The notes under the pieces: model-generated
Told to the model about the DNA's origin: nothing
The model's database searches: none
Seen by the model: the letters and a program-made list of their open reading frames with translations, nothing else
Origin: Rhynchosporium graminicola
Lineage: Eukaryota > Ascomycota > Leotiomycetes > Helotiales > Ploettnerulaceae
DNA: 64,000 bases
Assembly (NCBI GenBank): GCA_900074885.1
Contig: FJUW01000021.1
Location: 248,001-312,000, forward strand
Direction: 5' to 3'
Position numbers and translations under genes: made by a program
Shown here: positions 35,114-47,757 of the stretch, in pieces
How the letters are laid out: each line of letters starts with the position of its first letter
How positions within the stretch are numbered: position 1 is the stretch's first letter

Positions 35114-38100
35114 TCAATGAGTCTTCTTCCTCGGTCTCACCTTCACCCTCTCCCCATTTCCCGCCTCCTCTCTCGCCATCATCCTCTCCCTACACACCAC
35201 GAACGCCTTAACAACACCCTCATGCAGCTCATGCATATCACCCCAGCTCTTAAGAACAGCCTGGTCTTCTTTCAAGCCTAACCTGTAAATCTCCGTCGCC
35301 TGTGGATCAGTCCATCGTCTCTCCTTCAATCCTTCATTTTGTCTTCTCCTCGCAACCATGTGCAAAAGGTATTTGCTGCTGAAGACATCCCACTCGGCCA
35401 TGTACTTCTCGTAGCGGGCGATGTAATCGTCGTAAGCTGTGCGGGTTGGACGCTCGTACTCGGCTCCTGTGGGGCTGGAGGGGAGGTATGGTGGTTGAGG
35501 CGGGGTGGGGAGAGCGAGTGTAGACATCAAATCTTTGATTTTCAAATCGTCGAAATTAACCTTTAAACCTTCGGTGTCGGTTGGTGATTGGGATACTGCG
35601 GTCGAGGCAGCTCTGTCCGGGGCCTCTGCCGAGACCTTCAAATGCCCGTTAGGTGTGGCTGCGTATTGAGGGACGGTGTTGTGAGCAGGTGGAGTATCGA
35701 CGTCCATTGGTTCAGGGCTTGAGGTGACGGTACGCATATTCTTCCGACCAGTGAAGAGAGGCTTATCGTCAGATGTCTCGCCGTCATCTACAACTGCTGC
35801 AGTACCCATGGTTGGACGGACGGAAGGTCCAGTTCGCTTTCGACCTGGTGTTGTGGCTGTACGGGAAGGAGAGTTGATAGTTGTGGGCATAAATGTTTGT
35901 GGTTTGAAAGTTTCATTCCACTCTTCAGCAGAAAACTTCGCACCACCTGGCGATTCGACTGGTGTCGGCGATTCAACACGAGGTTGGCCAATCTTGGTAG
36001 TGTCGACAGAACGAACCTTGACAGGGGATCTTCCTCTAGGACGAGAAGTAGATTGGGTACGAGACTTCATCTCCGGCTTGAAGTAATCGGCACCAGCTGC
36101 GAATTTGCCATCCCAGTCCTCTGGCGTGAACTTCGTGCTGATGTTTTCTGCACTGTTGCTGAAGCCATTCGATGGATGTCTTGTTCGGTCAAAAGTCTCA
36201 TTATTGACATTGAAGGTAAAACTAGAAGATTGTAGAGGATGATTAGCTTTGAGATTCTTCAAATACTCCCGATATTGTTGGGAACGCTCGGGGTCAAAAG
36301 TGTGAACAGTATGAAGATGCTTAACCGGTCTAGATATCTTCGACGGACTTGTCGGATCTCTGTACTCGGTCCAAGATGGGGACCTCTGATGCGGATAGTG
36401 AGGATCCGTCTTCCTAACCTGACTGCCGGATCCTGAGCGAAGAGCATCGGCAGAAGCAGAGTTGGAGTTGGATTTCTTGCCACTAGAGCTGCTCACACCA
36501 TTCAGAAGCTTTTCAATGTTCCAGCCATTTAGTTTTTCAACATGATTGAGAGACTGCGGCGTAGTTGTGACTCCACTGGGAGGCGTCATCGGTCTTGCTT
36601 CTCGGAAGTAGTTGGATGGTACACGTCTCGATGCGGGCTTCTCGTCTGAATCAGGAGATTCCGAAACTGTCGGAAGTGAGAAGTTGCGAGGTCGCAGCCG
36701 ATCGAAATTGAGATAGTTCGCAGGACTTGAACATTCATACATTGATTCTCCAGTTTGGAAGGTGGGATGTGGCTGCGGCTGTGATGAGGGGCGTGTGGCT
36801 CGAGAAGCTTGGCCATCTGTGATGTGTCAGAGGAAAATCCGTTTCCATGTCTCTGGTTACTCCTTTTAAGAATGGCGCTCTACTTACTAGTATCAGGTTT
36901 CACTGGGTTGCCGGTGTCTTGCGCTGACTGCCCGTTCGCTGTAGCACCGTTGGTCCGAGGAACACTAGAACGAGCATTCATCTGTACAAACCCATCTGAG
37001 CTAGAATCTTCACTGGAGGTATCCAAATTGACAGGGTCCGTAAATGCCTGTCGTGCAGTGCTTGGAGAACTCTTCTGGGCAAAGGAGCGTGCTCGCTGTG
37101 GCGAATTGAGATTTGAATCCGATCCAGTCCGAGGGATGTAGCCATCATGGTAAAGGTCGTGACGGGAATCACGGGTGCTTTTGGATCTGTTGATATTAGT
37201 GCTCTCAAAGGGATTGAACTTTTCTCCTCCATGGGTAGCATATGGGGTACTGATGCGCGGCTCGTTGCCCATGGGCTTGTCTTGGAATTGCTTCAGGGGA
37301 TTAGGTATCGGATTGGAAGATTGTGGGCGTTCTCTGTTGAAGGTCTCCTCGCTCATGAATGGCTCTCTTGGGAAAGGCTGTCGTGGAGATCGTGGCGGCA
37401 CTTCAGGAGGTGCAGTAGACTTATTCCGTCCGGTAAAGTAAGCTCCCATGGGTGCTGGTGGCTCATCTCCTCCACCTGGAGTATTCGGCATGAAACCTCT
37501 GCGATTCGGAGTATTCGAGCTCTGACTTCGCCTTCCACTGAGATTTGGATCCCGAAATTCCTCGAACCCCGGACCTGCACGATGTGGTGGAGCATGTTTC
37601 TTGGAATTGCTTTCCTCCCGTCCTGACTGCGGTGTGCCTCTCGGTGGAGGCTGTGGTGCTTTCCAACTCTTCCCGGGACCAGTCGATCCATCTCCTGGTG
37701 TGGGCTTTTGATGCCTAACCTTCTCCCATGCCTCATATGTATCTTTCCGAGCTTGAGGACCCTCTTGCGACGATTGGTATGCGGAAGGATTTGGTGTAGC
37801 GAATTTGGCATATCGACTCGCACCCGTTGAAGGAGGCGGTGGTCTCTGTCGGGCCGTAGGAGGTTTGGGAGGGGGTGGATATTGTGATGCTGCGGCTGAC
37901 CAAGGGTTTCCTCTGACGTTCGATGATCCTCCGCCATATCTTGAGCTGCCTCTTATCCTGTTCGCATCATATTTCGATCGCTCTGCGGAATCAATCAGGA
38001 CTTCGTGCGCAGATTGGATCTTCTGGAATTTCGCTGTGACTTCGCTTTCTCGGCCAGGGTTGCGATCAGGGTGGTATGCTAGGGCTACATTATCCAGTTA

Positions 38101-38237
38101 GCTGGGTTCCTCCAAGCTCCCGCCGGAACGAAAACCGTACCTAGCTTCTTGAACTGCTTCTTTATCTCGCTGATGTCAGCTCCGGGAGTTATCTCGAGAT
38201 CACCGTAGTAATCTCGAGTGAGATCCGCCTTCACCAT
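35114..38237 (-). CDS. Large J-domain protein with disordered body
   Basis: Hsp70 co-chaperone-type protein. Exons 38237-38141, 38084-36888 and 36816-35114, with introns of 56 and 71 nt, give 998 residues. The J domain is at residues about 10-70 and its HPD triad at 37-39 follows shortly after the first intron (A|LAYHPDR). The next 700 residues are Pro/Ser/Arg-rich and probably disordered, with repeated F-x-P-E-D/E-W-N/D blocks (FTPEDWDGKFAAG and FSAEEWNETFKP) and several SPxK/R-like sites. The C-terminal 150 residues contain a helical, Tyr/Arg-rich region (YDDYIARYEKYMAEWDVFSSKYL). There is no Gly/Phe linker or zinc-finger region, so it is a class III (DnaJC) type. The client or location is not evident. 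Confidence 0.9.
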
Positions 38238-39825
38238 TGCGTGTACCACAATCCGAAAGCGATTGCATACAGTTGAGTTTGAGCGGCTTTTAGGATAGGA
38301 AGCTCATGAACAGTTGCTAGCGAACAGAGATGTTCCAAAGAGTCGTGATGATCTGTGATATTCTGACGTCTTCAAAGTCGCTGGTGGTACAGAAGTTCCT
38401 CGGTGGAAGATGGTGAAGCTGAAGGCTGAAGAAAGCCAGTGGAAACAAATGTTGTCCAGCCAGCCCTGTGGATAGGAAAAGTTGCGAGGGTCCCCTCACC
38501 CTTCCCCTTCCCCTTGCCCTTGGCACGCGGAAGGCTGAGCTGGTATCTGTTGATCTAGGCGCAAAGGGCAGACAGCGAGTGGAACGGAGGTTAGTAGATA
38601 GCAAGTCTACGCAGGTGAGCGGGTGAAAGAAATTGTGAAGCTTTGTGAAGCGCAAGTATATCCTCGTCCCGGTCTCTGCTCTGTTTCGATTTGTCTCGTG
38701 GGTTTGGTTTTGATTGTGGTTGTGGTTGTCGAGAGGGAAGATAGATAGCTAGAAGTTGAGGTGTGGAGGAGGGACGTGACGGCACGGCTTTGGTGGGGTC
38801 TGGGTCTGGACTGGACTTCACTGGTCTGTCTGGTTCTGGTCGTGGCCGGGGTTTAGAGCTGGAGTGCGTCAGTCGCTAGCGGCATGGGAAGGAATTACGT
38901 GCAGAACCCTCAACCTAAAGGGTACTTACTATAGAACTTACGAGTTATTTCTATTTACCTTGGTTAGGTATCGTATTTAGCTTTACTATTTCAGTCTCGT
39001 TATTCGATCATTCACTCGATAATAGGTAAAACTTTCGAGAGTGATGATCCCTCAACTCCGAAAGGGAAATTCAACCAAGTCTATATCTGAGACTACCTCG
39101 CGCTCCTACGAGGTCGAGGCACCATCAACATCAGCAGGACAGCTATAGTAGGTTTGTGAGAGTCAAACTAGGGAGGTAGATATTATGATTCCTCGCCTGC
39201 TAAGTACCCTTGAGTAAAGAACTTTCGTAAATGTGAAAGGCCAGTCTGAGTTTAAATTGCCTTCAAGGGTGAATCTGCTGACGCCATATAGGCAGTCTGC
39301 TACAATGCTCTTCTTGCATATGCTGGACCCTAGAACCCACTTTATGTAGGTAGTAAGGTATATATATAGTGTCAGCCACGGCATCATGTGCCTAGCAGTA
39401 GTCAAAGAGCAGTCTAGCATCCTAGAAAGACCACGTTCATTTTGCCTCGCCGAGAGCAGTGAAAGAGCACATACGGGTCTTGGCCAAAGATGTAATGCAC
39501 TTCACGAAACCACAAGGCGGAAAGACGAAACCCTCCATGCAATTCAACAATACACAGAAGGATCATTTTCATATTCATTACTCCAGCGTGGTTGATAGGA
39601 GTCTTCAAAACGGACAGATGACAATCCCAGCCCGTACCAAAGTATACTCCGCAAACACCCCTTATCCACTCCAAGTCTGTGATAATGACAGACGTCTATC
39701 CATCCATATCTCCTCGTCTCATCTCCTCCCCGGTCAAAAATATACAACGCCTCAAAGGATACATCTATGCATCACAGGTTCTTTCATCATCCATCACCCG
39801 AGTGTCCCATTTCTCAAAAGACCCC
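38238..39825. other. Upstream region of J-domain gene and 3' flank of INCENP
   Basis: No supported gene. The stretch 38460-38800 is C/T-rich on the minus strand, as expected for a promoter and leader. Short open frames overlap on both strands at 39160-39900 without recognisable features. Confidence 0.55.
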
Positions 39826-42800
39826 TCACACCATGCTATCATAAGTCCACCCCCCCTGCCTCCTCAACTTATCCCTTGCCTCAATATCCCTCTTGATCTC
39901 ATCCTCTGTCAACCTATCCTGCCCACTCCAATTCGCACTACTAGTCCTCGCCCTAAACTTGTGAAAGCGATCCTTACTCTTACTGAATACCTCCTCCATA
40001 TTCAGCGCTCCTGGAAGCCCAAAAATGTCCGCCGGATTAGTGCCTTCTTGCTCAATGATCGCTTTCCGCAAAGCAGGCGATTCGACCCAAGCTGAGGTCT
40101 TCATCTTGTCGCCGTCGTTTTCGGAATCCTCGTCTTCAGAATCGGTGTGGATTTCGTCAAGCTCGATCTCTTCGGGATTTTGGTATCGAGGGGACGATCT
40201 TGCGCCGGATTTGGCAGCGGACTTACCCGCTCCATACGGTGCGCCAGGGCGGGCAGGAGTCTTGTGTGGTTGGGCGTTGCCATGGTTCGAGCTGGATGCA
40301 AAAGGGATGGGAGCTTTGGACAGCTGAGCCATGTCCATAGGATGTGCAGGTTTAGTCTGGTTCATTTGGTGCTGAGAGATGAGCGTGGAGCGTTGAAGGG
40401 TTGTTGGTGGTGGAGCATTAGCATATCCACTGGGGAAGAGAGATTTGGTGGGTGCATCCTGAGAAATGTTAGTTATGTTGTTACAAGAAGTCTTAAAGAA
40501 GACTGACCTTTTGGCGAACGCTGGATTGTCGAATTGGCGGAGCGGTCATCTTTGGATGATCCTCTGTGAGATCATCCTCGTCCTCGAATTCTGGCGTCAG
40601 TCTGGCTCGCTTGGCTTGTTGCTCTTGATACGATGGTCCGCTACGCTGGAGCGTTGGGCGCGAATGGAAATCATCAGTGTCTTGCTGAAGAGGTCGTTTT
40701 GGAGGTGCTTTAGTGCTATTTTGCATTGACGTATTCACAGACCGACCCATATCTTCCTGTGGTCGCTGATGTCCGTTAACCATACGAGGAGGTTTGGACT
40801 GGCCGAGATCGCTTCGCTGTTGAGGGACAGGAGGGAGGGCCTTGTCCATAGCCCGTGCAAGATCAGCACTTGCTTGTGGGCGAATCGCTGGTGGTGGAGC
40901 TCGAGTCTCCTTCGCTTTCTCCATTTCCAACCTCCGCTTTTCAATGGCTTGCCTTGAAGCACTCTTCTTTGCATCAGCAAGGGCATTAGCTCTCTCACGC
41001 TCCTTTTGCATCTCGCGCTGCCTCTCAACTTCGTCTCGGCGTTGCTGCTCTTCCTTCCGTCGCTCTTCCTCCTTGATGGCAGCACGTTGTCGCTCGACTT
41101 CTTGCTTAGCCTCGCGTTTCTTTTGAGCAGCAAGTTCATCCTATCTACATTAGCAGGGGAGTGAAGTGCTTGCTGAATATTTCTTACCTGCTCCTTCTTT
41201 CTCGCTGCAGACTCCAGGGCCTTCGCAGCCGCAGACTTGAAGCTATTTGTCGATGACTTGCTTTGAATAGAGCTGGTGCTCGCCTTATGCTTCAAGCCTT
41301 GAGACGGAGCGGATTGTTGAGACGATGCCAGTGAGTCTTGGAGGGAGGCCGCAAGTGTGGAAGTGGACGGATGATTATGATGTCCACGTTGAGAGCCAGT
41401 GTCAACTCTGATGACTGTCGGCTTACCCTTGCTGGCCATCTCTTTTGCAGCCGGTTTGGTTGGGCGCTTAGCTCCAGGCCTACCAATCTGGGACTTCGGT
41501 CGTGGAATAGACGGGGGAGGCATAGCCTGAGATGCTTGTGGCTCTGACATCTCCACATCCCGATCAGCGAGCTCATCTGTGCTTGCCGCGGCGGCCGCAA
41601 TCCCTTCGGCTTCCAGTTGAGCCTTAGTTTTGCGAGGACTGGTTCGCGTTGGCCTTGCAGGCTCAACTTGGCTGGCCTTTGCTAGATTCTCTTGCTCTTT
41701 CCTGGAAGAGATTTCTTTTTGCATAGCCGCGACTCGCTCTTGTTCCATATGGAAAACTCGTGCATCCTCTTTGACCTTCATACGAGCTTTCTCGAGCTGA
41801 TCGTTCATTTTTTGAGCTTCCTTCGTCTCTTTGACTTCTCTAGCTTCTTTCACTTCTCTCTCAGTCGAAGCACGTGTCTTGCGTGGACTCGATTTGAAAG
41901 GACTGATCATAGAGTGGAGAGACTGCTGGCTACTCATATAATTCTTCGTGAGGTTAGGATAGACAGGATTTATGTTGTTCGACTGAGACAACACATCCTC
42001 CAAAGAAGGATTATCCATCATGCCCATACGGGAGGAAGCGGATGCAAGTGCTGAAGACTTGGCCTCGGCACTCACAGCGGCACTGCTGGCGAAAAGTCCT
42101 CTGGATGTTTTCAGTATCGAAGAGAATTTATCTTTGGCAGCTTTTAGCGGGCTACCCTTGTAGCTTCTTGATGGCGATTTTGGAGGTGATGCTGTAGTAC
42201 CTTCTTCGATAGTGTGTATAGATGGTGTAGGATTAGATACAGATATGCCCTTTTTCTGACCAGGCGAATCTCCAGCTTTCTTTGGTGACCTTAGAACGGA
42301 AGTGGATACTGATTTCATATGACCGAGTGTACTGGTGGTTCGCTCCGGAATGATAGGTTCCCGAGTAGGAGATGGATTTCGCAGTTGGTCACCTCTCTTG
42401 GGTATGTTAAATTGCTCTCCGCCGACACTCTCCTTTCCATGAATCTGCTCCATCACATCTGTCGTGTGGCTTTTCGTCATAGGCGGCCGGGGACTGAATA
42501 CTGCAGGTTCAGGCGCGGCAGGAGGTGGTCCGATCCAGCTGTCTTCCTCATCATCAGGAAATGCACCAGGAAGGCGCGACTTGCGCCCTGGAGATTTCTG
42601 TCTATCTGGAGATTTCTGACGTAGATCCTGGGATGCTAAAGGTTGCAAAGGCTGACTGGGTTGCGATTGAGCCACACTACTGCTAGCGAAAGATTTGGAG
42701 GGTCGAACATTGGCCTGTGATTGTCCAAGCATGCTAATCTGATCCTGCAGCCGCTGCGTAGAAGTCTTATTATGAAGACGAGACATCTTAGTATCTGTGT

Positions 42801-44131
42801 CATCCTTGATAGTCTCATCAACTTCCATTTCGTCATCCTCGTCTTCACCATCGTGTATGGCGTTTCCTAAGCTTTTACCACCGGTTTGTCTGCCGTAATG
42901 ACTAGTACGCGATTGCTCCAACTGGCTGATCCGAGAGACTCGATTGCCAATACTCTTCTTTGTCGTCAAGGGTTCTCGGGCTGGTAATGAAGCAAAGTTC
43001 AAACTGCTCTTCCGGACGATTGGTCTTAGGGGACTCGAACTGTCAGAAGGAGAGTGTACATCTGGCGATTGTACTTCTTCCATTTGCTGGTCTTCTTCAG
43101 GAACATCTTCTTCCGCCTCTTCGGGTACAAGCTGGACATTTCTGTTCGGTGACAACTTCGCGGGTGATGGTCGTATGGGCGACGGTTTTATTGGGGACCG
43201 TTTCTCTGGAGATGCTGGTCCGAGATTTCGCACCTCAAGTGGCGACTCGAGAACGGGATAGGACGGCTGGTCATGCTCTTGTTGAATATGTTCATCTTCC
43301 CCAGCTTCCCGTTCAGGCGCATCACCGGTGCGCATCTGCTCTTCTCTGGCGGATTGGAAAGATCCTTCCGTGGTGCGACGCTCCTCGGGCTCGTCAGAGT
43401 CGCGACCTAGTATAACAACATTCTCAGAATCAGATTCTGACCCGGGGGATTGCGGGGATTCGATCGGCGCGAGTTTGGGAGGAGAAATTCGAGGCGTATG
43501 ATGAGTGCCAAATGGATCGTTTGACTGATTTGCCTGCGTCACGTCATCTGCTTGACTACCGTAGTATCCTGAGTCTAAAGCACTGTGTATGGGTCTCGAT
43601 GGTGATTTGTGCTGTGTTTTAGATGTAATTGGTAGAACCTGTATGTCCTCATCCATAGGATCATCCTCAGCTACGCGGAAGGAAGAAACTGGTCGTTCAA
43701 AGTGTATCTGCCGGAAAGGACTCGCTTTTGCTTGTGGTGTTGCAGAGAATACATCGGATAAAGGCTGCCTATCATTAGCAGAGAGCTTCAACCCGGGTAC
43801 ATCCCACTTACTGCACGCGCTTCTAACGGATTGCCCTTCCGAACAGTTCTTGGAGTCTTTCCTCGCAGCTTCCCAGGCGTCTTGAATATTTGTGCAACAT
43901 TACTGCGCGACAAATATTAGAAAAAGCCTTGATCTGGAGCTTGTTTACCTACACCTGATTCTTGCTGAAGATCTCCGCCATGTGCTCATTCAACCAGTCC
44001 ACCTCATTTCTCGCAGAAAACGTAAACTCCTCCGTCTCGGCATCTGCTATCTGGAGCGCAGACGATCGTTCTTCAGCTACCCAAGAGATCGATCCGACCT
44101 GGAGTCGCGCATTTGGGCGAACGGCGGCCAT
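39826..44131 (-). CDS. Inner centromere protein (INCENP/Sli15), chromosomal passenger complex
   Basis: Scaffold that binds and activates Aurora kinase at centromeres and the anaphase spindle. Five exons: 44131-43953, 43902-43812, 43764-41188, 41140-40508 and 40458-39826. The introns are 47-50 nt and the product is 1370 residues. The C-terminal IN-box is clear (about 1252-1307): PEEIELDEIHTDSEDED followed by WVESPALRKAI and NPADIFG, the Aurora-binding region. Upstream, residues about 950-1020 are a charged single alpha-helix or coiled coil (KKREAKQEVERQRA...). The central region is long, Ser/Pro-rich and carries many SP/TP sites and microtubule-binding-like basic patches. The N terminus (DWLNEHMAEIF) fits the helix that binds Survivin and Borealin. 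At intron 1 the donor must be the second GT of GTGTAG, because the first leads straight into a stop. Confidence 0.93.
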
Positions 44132-44545
44132 GACCTCAAGTCAAAACAATGCGCGTCGAGGGCGTGGAACTCAGCAAATTGAAACAAAGAACTTCGATGT
44201 GGTGATTATAGAAGCATTTCGTGTAGATTGTAAGCTATGGCATTAGTTGCGAAGTTGCGAGGTTGCCAAATGTTGTTGTCTTTGGTGGGCGAAGTCCGCA
44301 AGTTGATGGACTTGGACATGATTCGGTTCATTGTTTTGGTCAAGTCGAGCTTCTTGATCGCTGCTTCCTTGGCGCGACTTCGTCACATGACGCGATAGGT
44401 CCCTACCTACCTAAATCGGAAACGGCACCTTCACCACAACCATTAGTAACGAAATTAGAAAGTTTTCTCTTTCCATCTCGTACTTTGATTTGAATCTCTC
44501 CTTTAAATTATACTTTTCAGCTTACTTGAATTCTGGTCCTGGAAA
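44132..44545. promoter_or_regulatory. Divergent intergenic region, INCENP and acyl-CoA dehydrogenase
   Basis: About 414 bases between two divergent starts, so it probably contains both promoters. It carries a gtcacatgacgcgat segment near 44383-44397 that contains a CACATG E-box-like core. No TATA box can be fixed. Inference from position only. Confidence 0.45.
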
Positions 44546-46199
44546 ATGCGAAGAACTATCTTACCCCCATGTCTCAGATCCGCTCGTCATCATCCCCGCA
44601 TGTCGAGGTTGCGGTCTTTCTCTATATCTACTCCACGACGAGCAAATACTTTGATGGAAATGAGCGGCTTTACAGACACTCAATTACAAGTTCGAGAAGC
44701 CATAGCCAATATATGCTCCAAGTATCCAGATGTCAGTGGCAGTTCTGGTTTTTCAAGCCGTGTTCATTTCTCAAGCTCTCGGTTAGATTATTTACCCGAG
44801 GCATTGTTTTGATTCCATATCGCAATTCTAGGAGATCTCTTGGACTCTGCCAACGATGTAGGTCGATAATTGGGAGATCCGAACGCACTTAATATACCTT
44901 GAGCGCTCTGTCTACTATCGATTATTCTTCCATGTTTCGCATATAGTCGATGATTTGTTACTCACACCTAAAATAGGAATACTGGGCAGCTCACGATGAG
45001 TCAGGAGAGTACCCTCACGAACTACACAGAGATCTCTCCAAAGATGGATGGATTGGGATTGCTTTACCGGAAGACCTAGGTGGTTCCGGTCTGGGCATAT
45101 CAGAAGCAACCATAATGCTTCACACGATCTCGGAGTAAAAAAGTCTTTCTCAATTCTGTTTACCAGCAGCTGACCAGACCTAGGAGCGGAGCAGGTATGG
45201 CAGGTGCCCAGTCAATACACGCAAGTAAGCTACCTATTCTTCTCCCCGATCCATATGTTGCACTCACACCCAACAGATGTCTACGCCACCCAACCAGTCG
45301 CCAAATTCGCCACAGCAGAGCAACGCCAACGCATGATCCCCAATCTCATAAATGGCACTTGGCGCTGTTGTTTCGGCGTTACAGAACCCAACACCGGTCT
45401 CGAAACTCTTAAATTAACCACTTCAGCAACCCGGTCCGGGGACACCTTCAAGATCTCTGGGCAGAAGATATGGATTTCCTCCGCACAAGTAGCCACTAAG
45501 ATGATCCTCCTCGCTCGCACTACCCCCCTCGAAGAAGTCAAAAAACCCTCTGAAGGCTTATCACTATTCTTCATCGACTTTGACGCAACGAAACCCGGGT
45601 TGGAACTGAAACGCATTAAGAAGATGGGCGGGAGGGCCGTAGATGCCAATGAAGTCTTCTTCGACAACTATACTATTCCAGCTCATTCACTAATTGGCAA
45701 AGAAGGACAAGGATTCAAGATTGTCCTCCACGGTATGAACGCCGAGCGTTGCCTGCTTGCAGGTGAAGCCCTCGGTCTCGGTTACGCCGCCTTATACCGG
45801 GCCTCCAACTATGCCAAAGAACGCATTGTATTCGGCCGACCTATTGGTATGAATCAGGGAATCCAACATCCTTTGGCAGACGCATATATGCATCTCGAAG
45901 CAGCGAAACTAGCAACGTACCATGCGGCGAGACTATATGATCAGTCAACTACTGATGAGACGGTCACGCAGGCGGCTGTTGGTGTGGCTTGTAATACTGC
46001 GAAGTATCTTGCTGCAGAAGCGGCATTCACAGCTTGTGAGAGAAGTGTCTTGACACTGGGAGGGATGGGGTATGCACAGGAGTATCATGTAGAGAGGTAT
46101 TTGAGAGAATGTTTTGTGCCGAGAATCGCACCTGTAAGCAGGGAGATGATTATGAATTATGTGGGAGAGAAGGTTTTGGGGTTACCTAGGAGTTACTGA
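44546..46199 (+). CDS. Acyl-CoA dehydrogenase-like flavoprotein, probably mitochondrial
   Basis: FAD-dependent acyl-CoA dehydrogenase family member. Exons 44546-44731, 44977-45134, 45184-45224 and 45277-46199 give 435 residues; the third exon is only 41 nt. Intron 1 (245 nt) is long for this locus, the others 49 and 52 nt. Residues 1-34 are Arg/Ser-rich with no acidic residue (MRRTILPPCLRSARHHPRM), fitting a mitochondrial presequence. Family signatures follow: W-I-G-I-A-L-P-E-D-L-G-G, FGVTEPNTG, ISGQKIWISSA, FGRPIGMNQGIQHPLAD and LGGMGYAQEYHVERYLREC. The segment after ERYLREC reads FVPRIAPVSREM, so the usual YEGT-type catalytic Glu block of MCAD is not there. The base may lie elsewhere, or the enzyme may be a divergent subfamily. 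Substrate cannot be stated. Confidence 0.9.
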
Positions 46200-46410
46200 G
46201 TTTGAGTTGTCGAGATGTATATATGTAGACCCAAGTTTATTTTCGTTTCCACTGTTCTCTGTGCTCGCATGCAAAGATCATTTCTAGTCTCACAGCGAAT
46301 GTTACAACTGAGGTAGAACTTCTGAGGGAAAAAAACCGCTTCGAAAATTTATGCTTCTCAATGAGAAGTTCCACCAACACCAAACGCCTAATACTCCAAC
46401 TTCCCATTCC

Positions 46411-47374
46411 TCACTTCTTCAGTGCCGCAAATCTCTTCGACAACTCGTCCACATCAGGTATTGTACCCCCTACAGGACCCTTACTCTGCGTCCCCTTCCC
46501 TGTCCCAATATCCTGCATTTTCTTTGTCGGCTTCAGATCCAAAGTGCCCTTCACCCTAGGATGTAAATTATCCGTACTCGGACTGGGCGGGTTAACCCTT
46601 AACGGACTCTGTGGGCCAAAGTTCCTCGGCGGCGTCGCCCTACTCAGCGCCTCTCTCTCCTCCCTCGCCTTCCCACTATCACTCGCCAACGGCGCTTCGA
46701 GGTTCTTCTGTGCCTGTCCACCACTTGGATGCTCATCCTCATCATCATCATCCAAATAGTCCGGCGGGTCACCCAACTCCTCTTTCGGTTTCTTCGGCCA
46801 ATCCACACCATAAGTCCTCGCAATCTCCTCTAAATATCCATTTACCAACTCTTGTGCCGGCGGCGTGACCGTAAGCTTCTTCAACACCTTCTCGCTAACC
46901 TTGCTATCACTATTCTCAATCGCCTCCATCGCGAACTCCTTCCCATACTTCTCGACCAGCAAATTCCTCACATTCTGCAACTCCTTCACATCCGTCCTCG
47001 GCGCCGCATATATCAGACTCTTAACCGCTTCTTCCAGTCCTGGGTCGCACGTCTGCGCTTCCATGAGACCTGTCCGCGCGAGCAGGAGTTCGCAGTAGAG
47101 TTCGAGGATCTCGTGTAGTTCGGTGGTGATGTCGGATCGGATTATGTTCTCGACGCGAATCTTGGCCGACTCTACCTTGCCGGCTTCGAGGAGGGCGGCC
47201 ATGGCGCGGCGCTGTTGTTTGGATACTGCTTCGTCTTTTTGTTGGACCATTCGTAAACGCGCGATAGAGAGCTTGAGCTGCACTTTGAGCTTGGCCTGGA
47301 AGTTGTTAGTGAGTAGGTTAATATGTGATATCGAAATTTATAGTGCCTACTATTATAGAAGATGCGGGAGCCAT
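46411..47374 (-). CDS. IST1: IST1-like ESCRT-III-associated protein
   Basis: Regulator of the AAA ATPase Vps4 in endosomal ESCRT function. A tiny first exon of eight codons (47374-47351, MAPASSII) is joined over a 55-nt intron to 47295-46411, giving 302 residues. The Ist1 helical domain fills residues about 9-180 (KLKVQLKLSIARLRMVQQKDEA, then RVENIIRSD and LYCELLLAR). A Pro/acidic linker follows. The last residues DVDELSKRFAALKK fit a MIM1 motif that binds the MIT domain of Vps4. Without the short exon the frame has no ATG, so the splice is needed. It converges with the acyl-CoA dehydrogenase gene 211 bases away. Confidence 0.94.
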
Positions 47375-47757
47375 TTTGAATAGTTTTCGAGTTCGACTTG
47401 TTGTTAAATATGTTGTTGTCTAGGATAAATGAGGGGTGCCTTGAGCTTGGAATGTGATCGCTATGATGAGCATGGCGGGGTCCGATATGTACGGCGACCA
47501 GCAGGGGCCTCGAGTGCCAAAATCAAGGATTAGAGCTTGTAAATATGTTCAATACTTCACATGTTCGCAATCAATATGAAGCACCTGCTACTCGACTTGG
47601 CATGCGAAAGCTCTATAGCCGCCTTCCTCTGTCCTCAATTGACTTGTTCCGAGCTCCAAAGAATCTTTACCCTGCCGAGATTTCTGCATACGATGAAGGC
47701 GCGTCGAATTCGAGACCTCATACAGGAGCTTAGGAAGATCCCCAAATTGACACCATA
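47375..47757. promoter_or_regulatory. Divergent intergenic region, IST1 and FUSC-type gene
   Basis: About 383 bases between divergent starts, so it presumably carries both promoters. No clear motif could be fixed by eye. Two short plus-strand open frames overlap the region but show nothing coding. Confidence 0.4.

Noticed and set aside
40735..41187. Read-through end of the long INCENP exon past 41188
   Set aside because: A 47-nt intron with good splice sites removes it and restores the coiled coil and the IN-box.
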